Shown: positions 44,072 to 57,689 of the stretch, piece by piece
How positions within the stretch are numbered: the first letter of the stretch is position 1
Layout of the letters: every line of letters starts with the position of its first letter
Assembly: GCA_949825065.1 (NCBI GenBank)
Contig: OX463839.1
Span: 33,179,540 to 33,243,539 of the forward strand
Direction: 5' to 3'
Length of the DNA: 64,000 nucleotides
DNA from: Odontocerum albicorne
Lineage: Eukaryota > Arthropoda > Insecta > Trichoptera > Odontoceridae
Notes under the pieces: generated by a model
What the model was told of the DNA's origin: nothing
Database searches by the model: none
What the model saw: the letters and a program-made list of their open reading frames with translations, nothing else
Program-made: the position numbers and the translations under genes

Positions 44072-44239
44072 GAAATCAGGTATAATGGTTTACATTTACA
44101 GACGATTTTAGACTTATTAAGAGATTTTCATAATGTTTGATAAACATGTCAATGAGAAATCAGGTATAATGGTTTACATTTACAGACGATTTTAGACTTA
44201 TTAAGAGATTTTCATAATGTTTGATAAACATGTCAATGA
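44072..44239. repeat. Perfect 84-bp tandem duplication
   Basis: GAAATCAGGTATAATGGTTT begins at 44072 and 44156. I find no difference between the two 84-base units. Confidence 0.97.
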
Positions 44240-44284
44240 GAAATTCAAATATTTTTAAACAAAAAAATATCTATAATGAAATTA

Positions 44285-44758
44285 ATACGTTGTCCGGAAA
44301 ATAGTTTTGTTATTTTACAATAGAATAAAGATCATCAGGTTTTTTATTCGTTGCTAACTTCATTCCAAACGTGATTAATGCATATATTCAAAAATTTATC
44401 TTATCGCATTTTTTCGATCATTGTTACCCAAATTGCTTTTTTATTACCGAAAAGGAAAAAATGTGATAAAAACAAAAAAAAAATTGTATGGTGACGATGC
44501 AGTAAGCGATCATGTGTGTCAAATGTGGTTCAAATGCCGTAATGGTGATACGACATTCAAGTGTCTTCGAATATGGTGTCCGTTCTGGATGATTACCCCT
44601 GATGACAAATCAAGGCTTTAATCGAGAATAACCAGCATTCTACGGCACGTTAGATTGTTGAGATACTGAAAATATCGAAAACCACCATTCGTGAGAATTT
44701 GTTGCAATTTTGCTTTTGACTTTGACTGGTAATACGAAACTACTTTCCGGACAACTCA
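44285..44758 (+). mobile_element. Internally deleted mariner, about 474 bp
   Basis: Ends: GTTGTCCGGAAAATAGTTTT on the left and, from the right on the other strand, GTTGTCCGGAAAGTAGTTTC. TA lies at about 44283 and at 44759-44760. Inside, broken frames give YYRKGKNVIKTKKKLYGDDA and then HVRLLRY/KISKTTIRENL-type text, the helix-turn-helix half of a mariner transposase, joined directly to the right end. The catalytic half is deleted. This terminal repeat differs from those of the other mariners here. Confidence 0.85.
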
Positions 44759-44760
44759 AT

Positions 44761-45948
44761 ACATTGACATGACGTGCTACAAAATAAATAACAAATGTGT
44801 GAATAAATGAGTCGTCAAGATGCAAAACCCGCTCTGGAAGACGCGAATATCAAAATCCGTTCTGAACATAATTTAATAAAAGATATTTAATTTTTCATTG
44901 TTTCTGTTAAAAATTATTATGGGACTGATATTTTTTCTAAAGACATAAAGCAGAAAATATACCACGTTAACATTTCATTATGTTTGATGTAGTTAAACAG
45001 TATTTATTAAAAAAACGAAAATGTCTTCAAAAGCGGGCTTTGCATATTGACGAGTTACTTGTAATAACATGAAGATTGCCGGATTTTTAATTGATTTTTT
45101 AAAGTTTTTGTATCCTAATTAATTAATACATTATTGCAAATCATACTATAGTAATGTGCATTTATTTCAAAATATTAAAATCTCTAGGCGGAGCGGCACC
45201 GAAGCCCACTGAGAGTTGGGTGATGAAAATATTCAGCACCGCAATCACTAAAGCACGCATTTATTCTACTCTCATCACTACATTTCAATGCCAAGATAGT
45301 GATAAGAGCAGAATCTCAATCTTTATCCAATCATTTCTTACTATATCAAACATTATATACCAGATATTCCAAGCATTTCTACCGCATTTATTTTGCTCTT
45401 ATCACTACCTTTTAATGCAAAGGCATCGCTTCTCTACACCAAGATTGGCTGGCACTAGCACTGAATAAATAAAACCGTAAAAAAAATTGTTGAAAGTATG
45501 CCTTGACATGATTTTTTTATCATCTTTCGAATATTAAAATAATAAAAAATGCCTATTCATATGTTTTACACAAAGTTTAGGCATGACGGTTAAAAATTGA
45601 AACATTTTAATAGACACGAAGACGTTTTGTTCTTTATGTGAGAATTTTAAATTATAATCCAAACTTCGAATGAGATTGAAATGCAGAAAATTAGTGACAA
45701 TTCATATTGATTTTCTGTTGTTGTTAAGTAACAAGAATGTAAAAGTTCAATGCCGTAATGCACTTGGTATATAGTCGTTTATATACTTCCAGTATTGCCT
45801 TTAATAATTATAATTAATCTATTGAAAAAAATATATTCCACAAAATTCATGCGTGACAAAAGGTAAATCAGATGCGATCAAAGGTATGAACTCTTCTTGT
45901 ATGATACTTCAAATTAGGCATCAAATACCTTACGGTAAACAAAAGAAA
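44761..45948. other. Non-coding, with a short inverted pair
   Basis: GTGATAAGAGCA (45299) and TGCTCTTATCAC (45393) are inverted, about 80 bp apart, in an otherwise unassigned segment (45180-45465) that is richer in C than its flanks. I see no gene. Confidence 0.4.
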
Positions 45949-45965
45949 GGGGGGGGGGGGGGGGG
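45949..45965. repeat. Poly(G) tract, 17 G
   Basis: Seventeen consecutive G on the + strand, ten bases before the mariner reading frame. Confidence 0.95.
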
Positions 45966-45974
45966 CATCAAAAG

Positions 45975-47013
45975 ATGGAAAAAACCAAATTTCGTGTGTA
46001 GATAAAACATTGCTTTTTAATGGGAAAAATACCGTTCAAACTCAGCGATGGCTTGAAAAGTGTTATCCGGGCTCTGCTCCGTCGAAAACAACCATTTGTC
46101 GGTGGTATGCTGATTTCAAACACGGTCGTACAGACACAAATGATGCTGAACGCTCTGGTCGTCCAAATGAGGCTGTTACACCAGAAAACCCCCTCAAAAT
46201 CGTGATGAAAAATCGCAAAGTAAATTTGCGTGAGATAGCTGACATCCTGAAGATATCATTTGGTAGTGTTTACACTATTTTGCATGAACATTTGGTCACG
46301 AAAAAGCTTTTTTCGAAATGGGTGCCGCATTTGCTCACAATGGAACATAAACAACGCATCGATGATTCAGAGCGCTGTTTGGCACTGTTTACGCGAAATA
46401 AACAGGAGTTTTTGCATCGGTATGTTACAATTGATGAAACTTGGATCCACCACTATACTCCGGAATCAAATCGGCAGTCAGCCGAGTGGAGAGCAGCCGG
46501 TGAAAGTCGTCCGAAGCGACCAAAAACTCAACAGTCGGCCGGGATGGTTATGACCTCCGTATTTTGGGATGCGCATGGTATAATATTCATTGATCACCTT
46601 GAAAAGGGAAAAACCATCAATAGCGAATATTATATAGCGTTATTGAATCGTTTGAAGGCAGAAATTGTAAAAAACGGCTCTATATGAAGAAGATAAAAGT
46701 TCTCTATCATCAGGACAATGCACTGTGTCACAAGTCGATGGTAACGATGGCCAAATTGCATGAGTTGAACTTCGAATTGCTTCCGCACCCACCGTATTGT
46801 CCAGATTTGGCCTCCAGCGACTATTGGCTGTTCGCAGACTTCAAAAAGATGCTCCAGGGAAAGAGATTTGGCTCCAATGAAGAAATGATTGCCGAAACTT
46901 TCAGTTGGAGTTTCAGAAATAAGAAGAATAAAACTAGGATGTTGTTCAAACGGACTCTTATAAGACGCAATGAAATAAAACAACTTGTTGATACTCGTAT
47001 ATTGACCATTTAG
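45975..47013 (+). pseudogene. mariner transposase, frameshifted and 3'-altered
   Basis: Frame 1 starts MEKTKFRV and then hits TAG at 45999-46001. A missing A in GGGAAAAATACC at about 46024 shifts the frame. From there 46010-46687 reads NGKNTVQTQRWLEKCYPGSA, LREIADILKISFGSVYTILH, KWVPHLLTMEHK, VTIDETWIHHYTPE (first Asp) and GKTINSEYYIALLNRL. A second slip in a poly(A) run near 46668 moves it to 46684-47013, which gives VLYHQDNALCHKSM (second Asp) and PDLASSDYWLF (third Asp; the family's usual Pro is Ser). After EEMIAET the C-terminus is unrelated to the family. No terminal repeat is found on either side. Confidence 0.9.
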
Positions 47014-47826
<813 letters not shown>

Positions 47827-49589
47827 ACATAATATATATTTCAAATTTATTTATAGCAATTAATGAAATTGTGGATTAATAACAACTATTTTCATAATAA
47901 TGTTTAGAAATAAAATTATGATTACCAATTGATTTCACAAGAATACATTCTAAAAATTGCGAGATTAGGGAAAAGACTTATGTACATACATAAATTTATT
48001 CAAAGCGAAAGATTTTATTGGCGTCTATAATGTTATTACTAAGTTGCTTCATATTTGTATTATAATTTTTTTACTTCTATATCCAGCGTCAAGTGTCGTA
48101 TGTTTAACTTTGAATAAATATAGGTGCACATTAACACAAATGCATTTTGTGAACAACTTCAGAATGACATTAGGAAATTAGTTGGCTAATTTTTTTTATA
48201 TCAACTTCATTTATAAAAATACTTTTTATCTCTCTTAAAAACCAATTCGATCGAGATGTGATGCAAGGTATTTCATAACGGAAACACAATTCTGAGTTTT
48301 TTTTCCAGATTGATCGAAGTATGCGGTTCGCGTCGAAGAAAAACAAGTGTGAAAGTTATAAGAGAGAAGAAAATAAAGCAATTATTGTGTATTCTTGTTT
48401 CTAAAACCAATTCTCTCAAAAGAGTTACATGGCAAAGAAGCACGGAAATCATTACATTGAACATCACAATTCGTGTGGATCTTGAATTTCTCCAGAAATT
48501 GCTTCTACTGTCTTTGGTGCTGTTTTCAGTGAGTCACATACTTTCTATTACATCGCTAATAAGTCATTTTGGAAGTAATGTCCTCTCGTCTTTATTCTTG
48601 GTCTACCAACTCGTCCTCGTTTTTCAGTATTTTTTTTTAATAAGACGTTTTGAAAAGTGAGATTATCGCATTCAATGCACGCGCATCAATTCCGTGTGGT
48701 ATAATCGGAGCGATCAAAATATACGCGTTTGTCTGTTTAAATATTCAGTATTGAGCTTCAGCCGATTTTGCATTTGCATTTAGTTACGCAATAAACATTC
48801 AACAAATATTCAGAAAAAAACGTCTAAAATTGAAAAAAAAATTTTTATCGAAATAAATTAAAATTTTCTAGGTCTATATTATAAAGTTTTACTGAGATCA
48901 TAATGTAGATAGAAAACCATTTCAAATATGGTAAAATAAAAATTGAATTAGAATGTATAAAATGTGAAGGTTAGCAAATAGTATAAACAAGGTTTTCAAG
49001 TACGTTAGCGGGGGCGGGGCTTGTGTAGGACTACAGTTATCACGTTCCGGCATGGTCGCTAATCATTTTCGTTTAACACGTCCTCAAATATAGAGTGAAA
49101 TCATATGTGTTCAAGAACAATTATTCTTCTCTTTTCCGTGCGAAAAAATAATTAAAAACAAGTTTGCAGATTAAATGAACCTATAGTGAGATTTTACTGA
49201 CAGCATGAATGGACCCACCGACTCAATGAGAGTACGAGTTTTGTTCACATATTATCAATAACATTAGTGATTCTGTTTTATTGGTTTTTCTGTGGAAAAA
49301 AATAGCTTTGAAACGTAGTTTTCTTCATTGAAAAAGAAACAGTTTTAATATTACTTCGAATGGACCAGCTGTCGGTTGGTTGATTAATGATGTTTGACAT
49401 TTGTTCTAAATTTGCATCCGTAAAAACGACCTTAACATTAGAATAGCAAATAAGATTATATTTCAAAATAATAAAAACAAATGTTTGTCTAAGAAATGCC
49501 ATTAGAACAGAATATACAAAATGTAAGCATAACTAACGTTTTCAGCTAAAAATACTGTAAGAAAAAAAACTGAAAGTCTGCAACAAAAT
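47827..49589. other. Non-coding, with a GC-box-like string at 49009-49020
   Basis: CGGGGGCGGGGC at 49009-49020 is an unusual Sp1/KLF-type GC box in AT-rich DNA, about 600 bp from the GC-rich island. The + frame 48310-48660 is open but unrecognised; around 48580 the minus strand has text resembling LINE (G-R-P-R-I-K). Confidence 0.4.
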
Positions 49590-49840
49590 AAATAGACGCG
49601 TTACGTGTACACCCGAACGCAATGAATGAACGTAGTGTAGAGTGAGGGAATGAGTGAGTGGGTGCTGGGTACGAGATGGGCAACGCGAGGCGCGGATTCA
49701 CTCTGGGTGAGTGAACGGGAAGGAGAAAGCGGCCAGCCTTGACTGATATGAGCGGCATGGGCCAGCCGAGCGCAGCCGCCTCACGCTAACGGCTAGTCTA
49801 CGACTGCCTACTCGTACTTGGCTGCGCACAACTTAGTGAC
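49590..49840. promoter_or_regulatory. GC-rich island, candidate promoter
   Basis: About 250 bp rich in G+C and CpG inside strongly AT-rich DNA. On the minus strand TCAGTC at about 49741-49746 matches the insect initiator, and CGTTCA about 28 bases downstream is one base off the DPE consensus. It lies about 13.6 kb upstream of the HMGCR exon on the same strand. On the + strand CTGGGTGAGT at about 49703 would be a good donor, so a + strand gene is equally possible. A TACTCGTA lies at 49809. Confidence 0.4.
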
Positions 49841-52189
49841 AATTAAACAACATATGCATAAAAGATCCAACCTATGTATGCCTGTACTGACATATTTGAG
49901 GAGTAACGTCGTTTAATACAGGGTTGTAAAGAGGTGGTTTTTGAAAACTGAATTCAACAGCGAAACCAACATTTTACTAGCTGTTTTCAGTACATACACA
50001 TATGGTACATGAGTCGATGTAAACGAAACTTCGCTAACTCCCTCGGATTTCAATATGTAAACTCTACGTTTTACCGTAGCAGCTGTAGATATATAATATT
50101 TAGTGAATAAATAAGAAAATTATAATTAATGTATATGAACATAATTATAATTGGAAAAATTTACTGTCTGAATAAACTGCTGTGAAAAACCATCGATATC
50201 CAGTATACGTACACAGTATATCGACTGCCCCAGGTTAACCTTCGTGGGAGTTAGTCAAATTTGATTTGCACCGACTCATAGATAAAACGAAGATTTTTCT
50301 TTTAATAATAAGAAAATCTATTCGACTTTTTAGCCCTTTGAGAATATAAAAAAGCTTTTCAAATATATGTGCCATGTTGTTTGGAGAGAAATATGAAGTT
50401 ATATCATCAATATCACTGAGAAAGGTTTTGAGAAATGCAAAATTTCAATTGATATTGAACCATTCTGGTTTCCAAAAAGATCGGATTGGTTTGATCAATA
50501 ATAAATTGAAAAGCGTGATAAGTATGAACATAATTACACTAATTGATCATTTCGTATCTATGACACGCTTAACGACCAAGTCAATGACCTAAGGATATGC
50601 TGGAGACGTGACTAATTAGGATTTAATAATAAAACCAGAGGTCTAAGCTTAATTTATAATCTGAGAAAGTAGCATCTTATATCGAAAATAATAAAATTGG
50701 TTGAATTTGAAAAATATACCGAAAGTTCACGTATTGTCACTATCCCTAACTGTCCTGCCACCGCTGGTTGGAAGATATTCCAAGCTGGCAATAAGTTCAC
50801 CAGATTGTTGCACAATGAAGTGTCGATACATAAATAAATAAAACCACGCCGAGTATCTAGGCCAAAAAAATACTGAGTAATCACCGTCAGGAGAGACCAT
50901 TAGATGCAAATGAACTGATAGATTCAATAATGAGCGAAACTGCATACCAGTCCGTTAGCCATGTTGTGCGACTTGAAATAAAACACGTGTGTTGAAAGTA
51001 CCATGAAAAGATTTACAACCACAATCATCGTCGATAATCGTAACAAATTCAGGTTTACCTATAACAGCGAGTTAGTACTCGTAATATAATAAATGATTAT
51101 GCTCTATTGCGAGATGTAAATTACCGTTTAGAATGGTAGAACGCTGATTAGGTTAAATGAATGATAGTCTGCCGGGTTTCTTCACTATCGTTTATATTAT
51201 GCTTGATCTCACGTTATCTCTTCAATTCCGTATTTAACATAACATACCATATACAGTATATTCATTTGAAGCTCACCTTTTTTTGTAACGAGATTATAAA
51301 CACGCTTGATAAACTAAAAATACACTTGCACGGTATGAATGAACCAAAAACTTGTATTTAAAACGAATCGCGTCAAACTTAAGATTTGGATATTTGGAAA
51401 CAAATAATATGGGGTTTTTCTTAATCGTTAAATTCTTAACAGATAAGTGATCATAAGAATTGGTTTTTCGAGCGAATTGCCCGTGCTGTAAAAATAATGA
51501 TACGCCTCTCTTTCTTACGGTCAATATCATTTCTACTATACTCTTCGAGTGAGCTGTTGGTTGCATTCTTTACCAGATATATCCATCGTTTTCGTGATCT
51601 GCCTTGTGATCAGATCACCAGTATCTTCTTTATATCAACCATATGATAATATGGCCCAAGTACCTGAGAATTCGCAGTAATGCTTGCTTCAGACAGCGAT
51701 TCAAAAACAGTATATCATATGTATCTATGTTGAATGATGCAGCGTTTTTTTTATGTGCTCTTCCTCCACCAATTCCATCTCTTTCATCTACGATATTATA
51801 AAATATTTCTTTTTATTTTTCTTTTTTATCTATATTCTATGAAAAACTATTAATCAGAATTATATATTAAAAACTTATTTATTTCATTAAAATATACGAC
51901 AAACTGTTTAGACTATCGGTTGCTTCCATGGAGAAATGTAATATATTTTTCATTTAGTAGTAAGAAACGTAAAGCAATCTGAAATCACTAGGATGCAAAA
52001 AAATGTATGCAGTTTATACAACACTTACATATGGCTATTTCATTTGGATTATAACAGAAAATAACAAATCATGAGTACAAGTAGCGAAGATGAGATGCCT
52101 TAAAATACGTGTAGGGAAACCCACCTGAGATCGTGTTAAGTATTATATTTTGAAAAAAGACATTCTCTAAACGCAGAAGTATTTCTGAC
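49841..52189. other. Non-coding stretch
   Basis: I see no supported gene. 50727-50945 is open on the minus strand and slightly GC-richer, but the product is not recognised. 8-mer at 51076. Confidence 0.45.
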
Positions 52190-52390
52190 AATAATTGAGA
52201 AGTTTTGATTGCGGTGGCATGGGCATGTATTCTGTATGCCAGAACACATATTGCCAAAGTGAATCTTCGAGTCGAATCCACGTGGAAGAAGATTACTAGG
52301 AAGTCCGAGAAGAAGGTAGAGTAAACAAGAGTCAGCCAAGACATCAATACCCAAATAAAAAATGCAATAAATGAGATACGTTTTTCTGAC
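52190..52390 (+). mobile_element. Decayed LINE scrap
   Basis: Broken + frames give RWHGHVFCMPEHILPKC, similar to the L-G-H-V-L-R-M-P-E-H-R-L-P-K block of some insect LINEs, followed by a basic G-R-R stretch. Confidence 0.55.
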
Positions 52391-53981
52391 CCCAAAAGGC
52401 ATATTCTAAGATTTACTTGACTTATTTAGGCAATCCTTGACACATGAGTAAGATTGTCAGTACATGCTTTGCACTCGAAATTGGTATAAGAGTCCAATTC
52501 TGGATCCGCACAACCTCCAGCAGTGTGGGTACACTATTCTAAGTGGAATTTGGCGACTATATTTTTCGTGCGCATTTATCGTATCGCTTTTTTTTCAGTA
52601 TCGCTTTTCGCTATCGCAAAAAGTGTCACCATTTAATATCATAAGTGATGGTACTTATCGGGTTCGTGTGTTGCTGTAACCCAGCACTGGGTATGTATAT
52701 CACTAAGCGCAAGACTAAACTTAGAACCGTTCTTGAAACTTTTTTTGGGACATCCTGGTTTCTTGTCCTTAACTTAGTTCCGAGAAGAGTATCTGTTAGG
52801 CATTTCGAGACTCTGGTAATGTGTCGTGTTCATCGAAGTAATTGCCTAATTAGTATTGCTACTATGATGGTAGCCTTAGCATAATCTAGAACGCTTCAAT
52901 TCGTGCGCTTGTCTTGCCATTTTACGAGTATACTCGTATTGAGAATAATCACAAGTTTAAACATATCTGATGAAACCTTTCCAATATTTTAAGAAATTAA
53001 GCAAATATAAATGACTGTTTTCAAGTATCACAAGAAGTGAATATATACAGTATAAATAATAATCAAAAGGTAAAACAGTTGTTATTGTCACTAAACTTAT
53101 ATAAAACATGATCAAGAACGCATAGGATATCAGGGTGATACGAATGTAAGTCATAATTTTATTTACTTTCAAATATAAATATATCTAACCTAAACTAATC
53201 CGTGATTTTTCATTCGTCGCGTATATCTGTAGTACGAATGGATATAATACAATAATTTTGCGCAAAGTACGGAAACATTTGTTATAAAGATAGATTTGAA
53301 GCAGATGCCCAGTGATCATAAAATTTAGTGTGTGTGTGGTTCTGAAATATTCCGTTAAGTGCAGTTTAATGAAATATGGTTGATTTATTTTGACAAACAA
53401 TACTTATTAGAAATACATTTTCAAATTTAGTAGCAATAATAAAATATGATATTTTCTCTTTAAGAAAATAGCCAGTTGTAATGTCAAAAACGTGTAAATC
53501 ATGTTTAGATAATCTGATTGCTGAAATTGTCTTTGGAGAAAATGATATTTTCTTCAATTTGATAACCTATTACCGGTTATGTTCTAGCATTGGTTGTGTT
53601 TTTTTAGATCATTTTCTTAGAACACTAAAGTCGTCAATTTTTTAGAACGGCTTGCCACAAAAAGTCGATTGGCTGCGAATAATTGAATGAGTAATAGTCT
53701 AATTAAATTATTCGCATTCAATCGACATTTTTATCTAATGCCAATTAGATCAATTTAGTTGATATGATATACAATGGTCAGATGAAATTGAATCAAAGAT
53801 AAACGGAAACCGTTTTTAACATTTGGAAATCTAGATAACAAACCAAAATTTGATAAATTGAAAACGAAAATTATATTCAATCCCTGTATTCAATCTAAAG
53901 CTGTTTGTGAGATCCAGCCTTTAGGATGAGAAAAATAAATTTAAATATGTAAACTATTTCAAATATAATTGAGATAAATTG
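52391..53981. other. Non-coding stretch
   Basis: The only structure seen is the 16-bp palindrome TACGAGTATACTCGTA at 52923-52938. Confidence 0.5.
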
Positions 53982-54145
53982 ACGACCTCCGTGACTTAGT
54001 TGGTAAGAAGCCTGTCTTCCAACTCTGAGGGTTGTGGGTTCGATTGCCTTTGGAACCAGATTTAAAAAAAACATCATTTCAGTTTGGTGTTCACTTAATG
54101 CTTCTTTATAATCTTTCTGGTTGGTTGGAAGAAATTGTCACCATA

Positions 54146-55069
54146 CTACTTTGATCAAAAAGTTTTAGGACTTTATTTATAAAATCGAAAATACAAGTTT
54201 ATTCCTCAAAATCGATATGGTCCCCTTCAAAGTACTCCCCATCGACTGCAACGCACTTACGCCAGCGCTTGATCCAATCCTCGAAATACCGCTGGTACTC
54301 AATTTTCGGTATGTCCATCAGAGCCGTCTTCGATTTTTTCATGACATCCTCTCGGGTGCTGTAACGCGTTCCGCGAAGCGGTTTTTTAAGACGGTTGAAC
54401 AGGAAAAAGTCACAGGGAGCCAGATCAGGTGAATTCGAAGGCTGCTGGATAGTATTCGTGTTGTTTTTGGTCAAAAACTCATGGAAATTATGTCTTTCGC
54501 GATTTCAACGCGGTCCTTTTTTGCATTAAATTGAGGTCTTTCGGCACCAGTTTTGCAGCGACACGTCTGAGGCCCAAATCACTAGCCAAAATGTCTTGAG
54601 CGGATCCATAAGCGATGTTCAAGTCCTCTCCAGCTCTCTGATGGTCAATTTGCGGCTTTCGGCCAACATTTCTTTGATTTTATCGATGTTTTCATCGGTT
54701 TTCGACTGCCACTGCGTTCGTCATCCTCAACCTACTCACGACCACTTCTGAAGCGTTCGTGCCACCGAAAAACGCTTCTCCAACATTTCCAAGGTCTGCG
54801 GACCGTTAAATCCGTTTTTCACACAAAATTTAATGCAAACTCGTTGATGCACAGTTGATGCCATTTTCAAATTTGTAAAAAATCGAAAACACACACAAAG
54901 GTAGATGTACTCAGTACAGCGTAACTTTTACAAATGTCAAGCTATGACACTGAAATTTGGAGGGAAGTGTCAATGATAGATGTGGTAACCTAACAAAAAA
55001 AAAGAATTCCAATCGGGTGACTGACAGCGCCATACGGCGGACGGTCCTAAAACTTTTTGATCAAGGTAG
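54146..55069 (-). mobile_element. mariner, 924 bp, inserted into SINE-1
   Basis: The ends are CTACTTTGATCAAAAAGTTT and, from the right, CTACCTTGATCAAAAAGTTT, about 27 bp of inverted match with one or two differences. TA duplications lie at 54144-54145 and 55070-55071. About 350 bp are missing internally. Confidence 0.95.
54199..54864 (-). pseudogene. mariner transposase remnant
   Basis: It opens MASTVHQRVCIKFCVKNGFN at 54864 (helix-turn-helix), has a decayed middle with ENIDKIKEMLAESRKLTIRE, lacks the first two catalytic Asp through deletion, and keeps an open C-terminus from 54474: NSPDLAPCDFFLFNRLKKPL (third Asp, D in APCD) to WIKRWRKCVAVDGEYFEGDH. The stop is at 54199-54201. Stops and frameshifts lie in between. 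Confidence 0.85.
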
Positions 55070-55105
55070 TATTGTATTTTATACAACGAAAGCGTAATAC
55101 GTATG

Positions 55106-57030
55106 TAATTTGTAGTTTATCGGCTAATTATGTTTGATGGAACTCCATTTCATCAATTTAAAAAAATAAAACCTAAACTGTTTAGTTCTGTTTTCCTCAC
55201 TTTTTGCCCATTAACCGGTTTTACTCTACCAAGAGCATCCTCGGAAAGATGAAGATGCTCTTCGTAGAGTTAAACTAGTAAATGGGCCAAAAGTGAGTGA
55301 AACAAAATTAAATGGTTTTGGTTTTATTATGTATGTACTATGAAAATTTAATACGATAATACAATGAACCCGTAAGTTTGGCTTCAGAGTCCATACATTA
55401 ACTAGGCTTTCGGTCTTGGGCTACCTAGGCACAAGGGTATGTCGGCTCTGATGGGTATGTGATAGTGTAGTTTACATTAACGCAAACTCGGTAACTGACA
55501 CGGATTTTCCATCACATGGAATGGAAACGATTTAGTATGGAAATAGTGGGTCGGATTGCAATACCTGGCGCGGCTACTGGAAGGGAATATGAGTATTTAC
55601 ATATCGCTATTTCCGACGACATCACATGGAGCACGCACTGCCATTCTGTGGTGAAATCACGAAAACATGGACTTGTACTTTACATAAGATTAAATAATTA
55701 GACTAAGTATTTATAAAACGTATGGACACAATACAATAAAAGCAAAACATGAGTCACTAATAATTAAATACCTTTCTATTGTGATAAGGAAGAGGAAATG
55801 ATATTGATCGATACTCTTCATCTTCACATTCAAAACAATTGTAATCTCCTGGAGTTGGTACAAAAATACTGGATGAAGATTCTACTCTAGTTGAATGAAG
55901 TTATAATATTATATTAGAAAGCATTATTTTTAGGAAGACTGTATCATTTCGGAGGATCTCTACATAATTTATTATTTTTCACTACCTCATGCAAATAGAT
56001 CTGTGCGGATTTATTGCTTTAAAACATTTTTTTCCAATTAACCAGCTTTCGTTTCATAATTATTACTTGTATTCATGGCCGTGTCTTTCACGTAGTGTAT
56101 GAAAACAATATTTCAGAAAAACTAACAAAAAATAATTAAGATAAGAATCGGAGCTAAGAACGAGGAATATTTTGAGATAAATAATGTTTCTTTAGTTTTT
56201 ACAATATTTCTCGTGTCAATATTTACCTTGACTGATGCCCTATATTTGAATAATATCAATGAAATTTCATTAGTTTGTATTTCTCAATAAAGAACCCATC
56301 TGCATCTATTATAACGCAATCGAAACAGTTGCAGCAACGCGCATTTGAAATATGATATATTGGACATTACGAAGACAATACATCAACGGCGTTTGATGTT
56401 AACAATATTCACCGCGAATTTTATCGATATCTTAACAACTTACGAGTAATTTTTGAAAAAAATAATTATTACAGTGTCTTATAATATATGGTAGGTACTA
56501 CTAAGGCTTTCGTTTCAGTGTTGTTTGATATTACATTGACGTCTTGAAATATGTAAACAAATCAGTGTTTAAACAGACTGTTCCACATTTATATTTTTAG
56601 ATGGAAAATAATTCTCTTTCTCTTCTAACTACATTTGGACGAATTTATGCAAAAATGATCCATTACTTTTTTGGGATAATTAAGGAATCTCCATTTTTCG
56701 TATGAAAGGTAAATATTTTGAGAAATCTTTTCAACATGATATACGCGGAAAACTGGATTGTTATATTTATACAAATAAGACTGGCCTATGCTTTTTCGAT
56801 ATATCAAATAAAGAAAAATAACGTGTTTTGTGGGCTCTTTTGTATGAATGTGTCAATTATATCATACATACTTAATTTTAGAAAATAAAAACAATATTTC
56901 ATACACAAGTGGTTAGTACGAAAAACATTACGCAAAAAACCACAAAACTGATAAGAATGGAATCATTTTAAATCTGCATCGATTGTTTTCTTTGAATACA
57001 ACAGATTATTGGGAATTGTATGACATCAAG
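55106..57030. other. Mostly non-coding; possible LINE scrap at 55516-55701
   Basis: The + frame at 55516 ends ISDDITWSTHCHSVVKSRKH, which recalls the S-x-D-L-T-W-x-x-H-I segment after the catalytic box of Jockey-like LINEs, but the match is short. At 55226-55290 AAGAGCATCCTCGGAAAGAT and its partner AGATGCTCTTCGTAGAGTTA form an imperfect hairpin around CTCTACCAAGAGCATC. The rest is AT-rich. Confidence 0.35.
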
Positions 57031-57095
57031 AGATTGCTATATGGCATTAACCCCGCCAGGTTGTACTGTTTATAATGAAAGCGTTATACAATACT
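57031..57095 (+). mobile_element. SINE-1 tail
   Basis: GAGATTGCTATATGGCATTA, CCCGCCAGGTTGTACTG and the tail TTTATAATGAAAGCGTTATA. Head and body are missing. Confidence 0.7.
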
Positions 57096-57689
57096 TAAAA
57101 AAAATTTTTTTTAGCCTGATTAAACCCAATATAATATTTCAAATAATGAAAGGAAAACAAACAGCATAATACGGTTTATTCATACTACATTTTTTTGGAA
57201 AATGAGAAGTTTTGTAAAAAAAAAACATTTGGTAAGATCCTTTATTTGTAGTAAGTTTTTTTATTGAAGTGAAATATCAAAACAAAATTCCATCGCAAGT
57301 AATGACGACACGGTTGTTTTCTCTTTGCACATGAAAAAAGTGAAATGTATTATATTTTAGCATTTTGCTCGCACGCTAACTATGCATAGCATTAGTGGCG
57401 ATCCTTTAGCGATCACCAGAATGGAAATGTTGAACGTGGATATATGGTAAACACATACAATATAATGTAATGCTTGCATCGAGTGATTCAACTGTATTTC
57501 TCGGCGTCCAAAAATAATGATAGTTTACTTATGTATATACATATATATGATATATTCTACATCGTTTTATTTAATCTTATGGTGTGATAAGGAAATATTG
57601 AAGAGAGTGAGCGGTAGATAATATTAGCTTTGGCCCCATTCATCAAGTCTTAGAACTAAGAACCATTAAAAAGGACACTTAATTTGCGG
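57096..57689. other. Non-coding stretch
   Basis: I see nothing to report here. Confidence 0.5.

Larger units (their letters stand above)
53982..55105 (+). mobile_element. SINE-1 split by a mariner
   Basis: GACGACCTCCGTGACTTAGT (A-box) and GTGGGTTCGATTGCC (B-box), then TTTCTGGTTGGTTGGAAGAA up to 54145. After the mariner, GAAAGCGTAATACGTATG resembles the tail GAAAGCGTTATACAATAC seen at 57078, so the SINE continues at 55072. Confidence 0.8.

Noticed and set aside
45154..45468. 104-codon + strand frame as a gene
   Set aside because: No start context, splice sites or motif; composition changes along it, and the start sits in AT-rich DNA.
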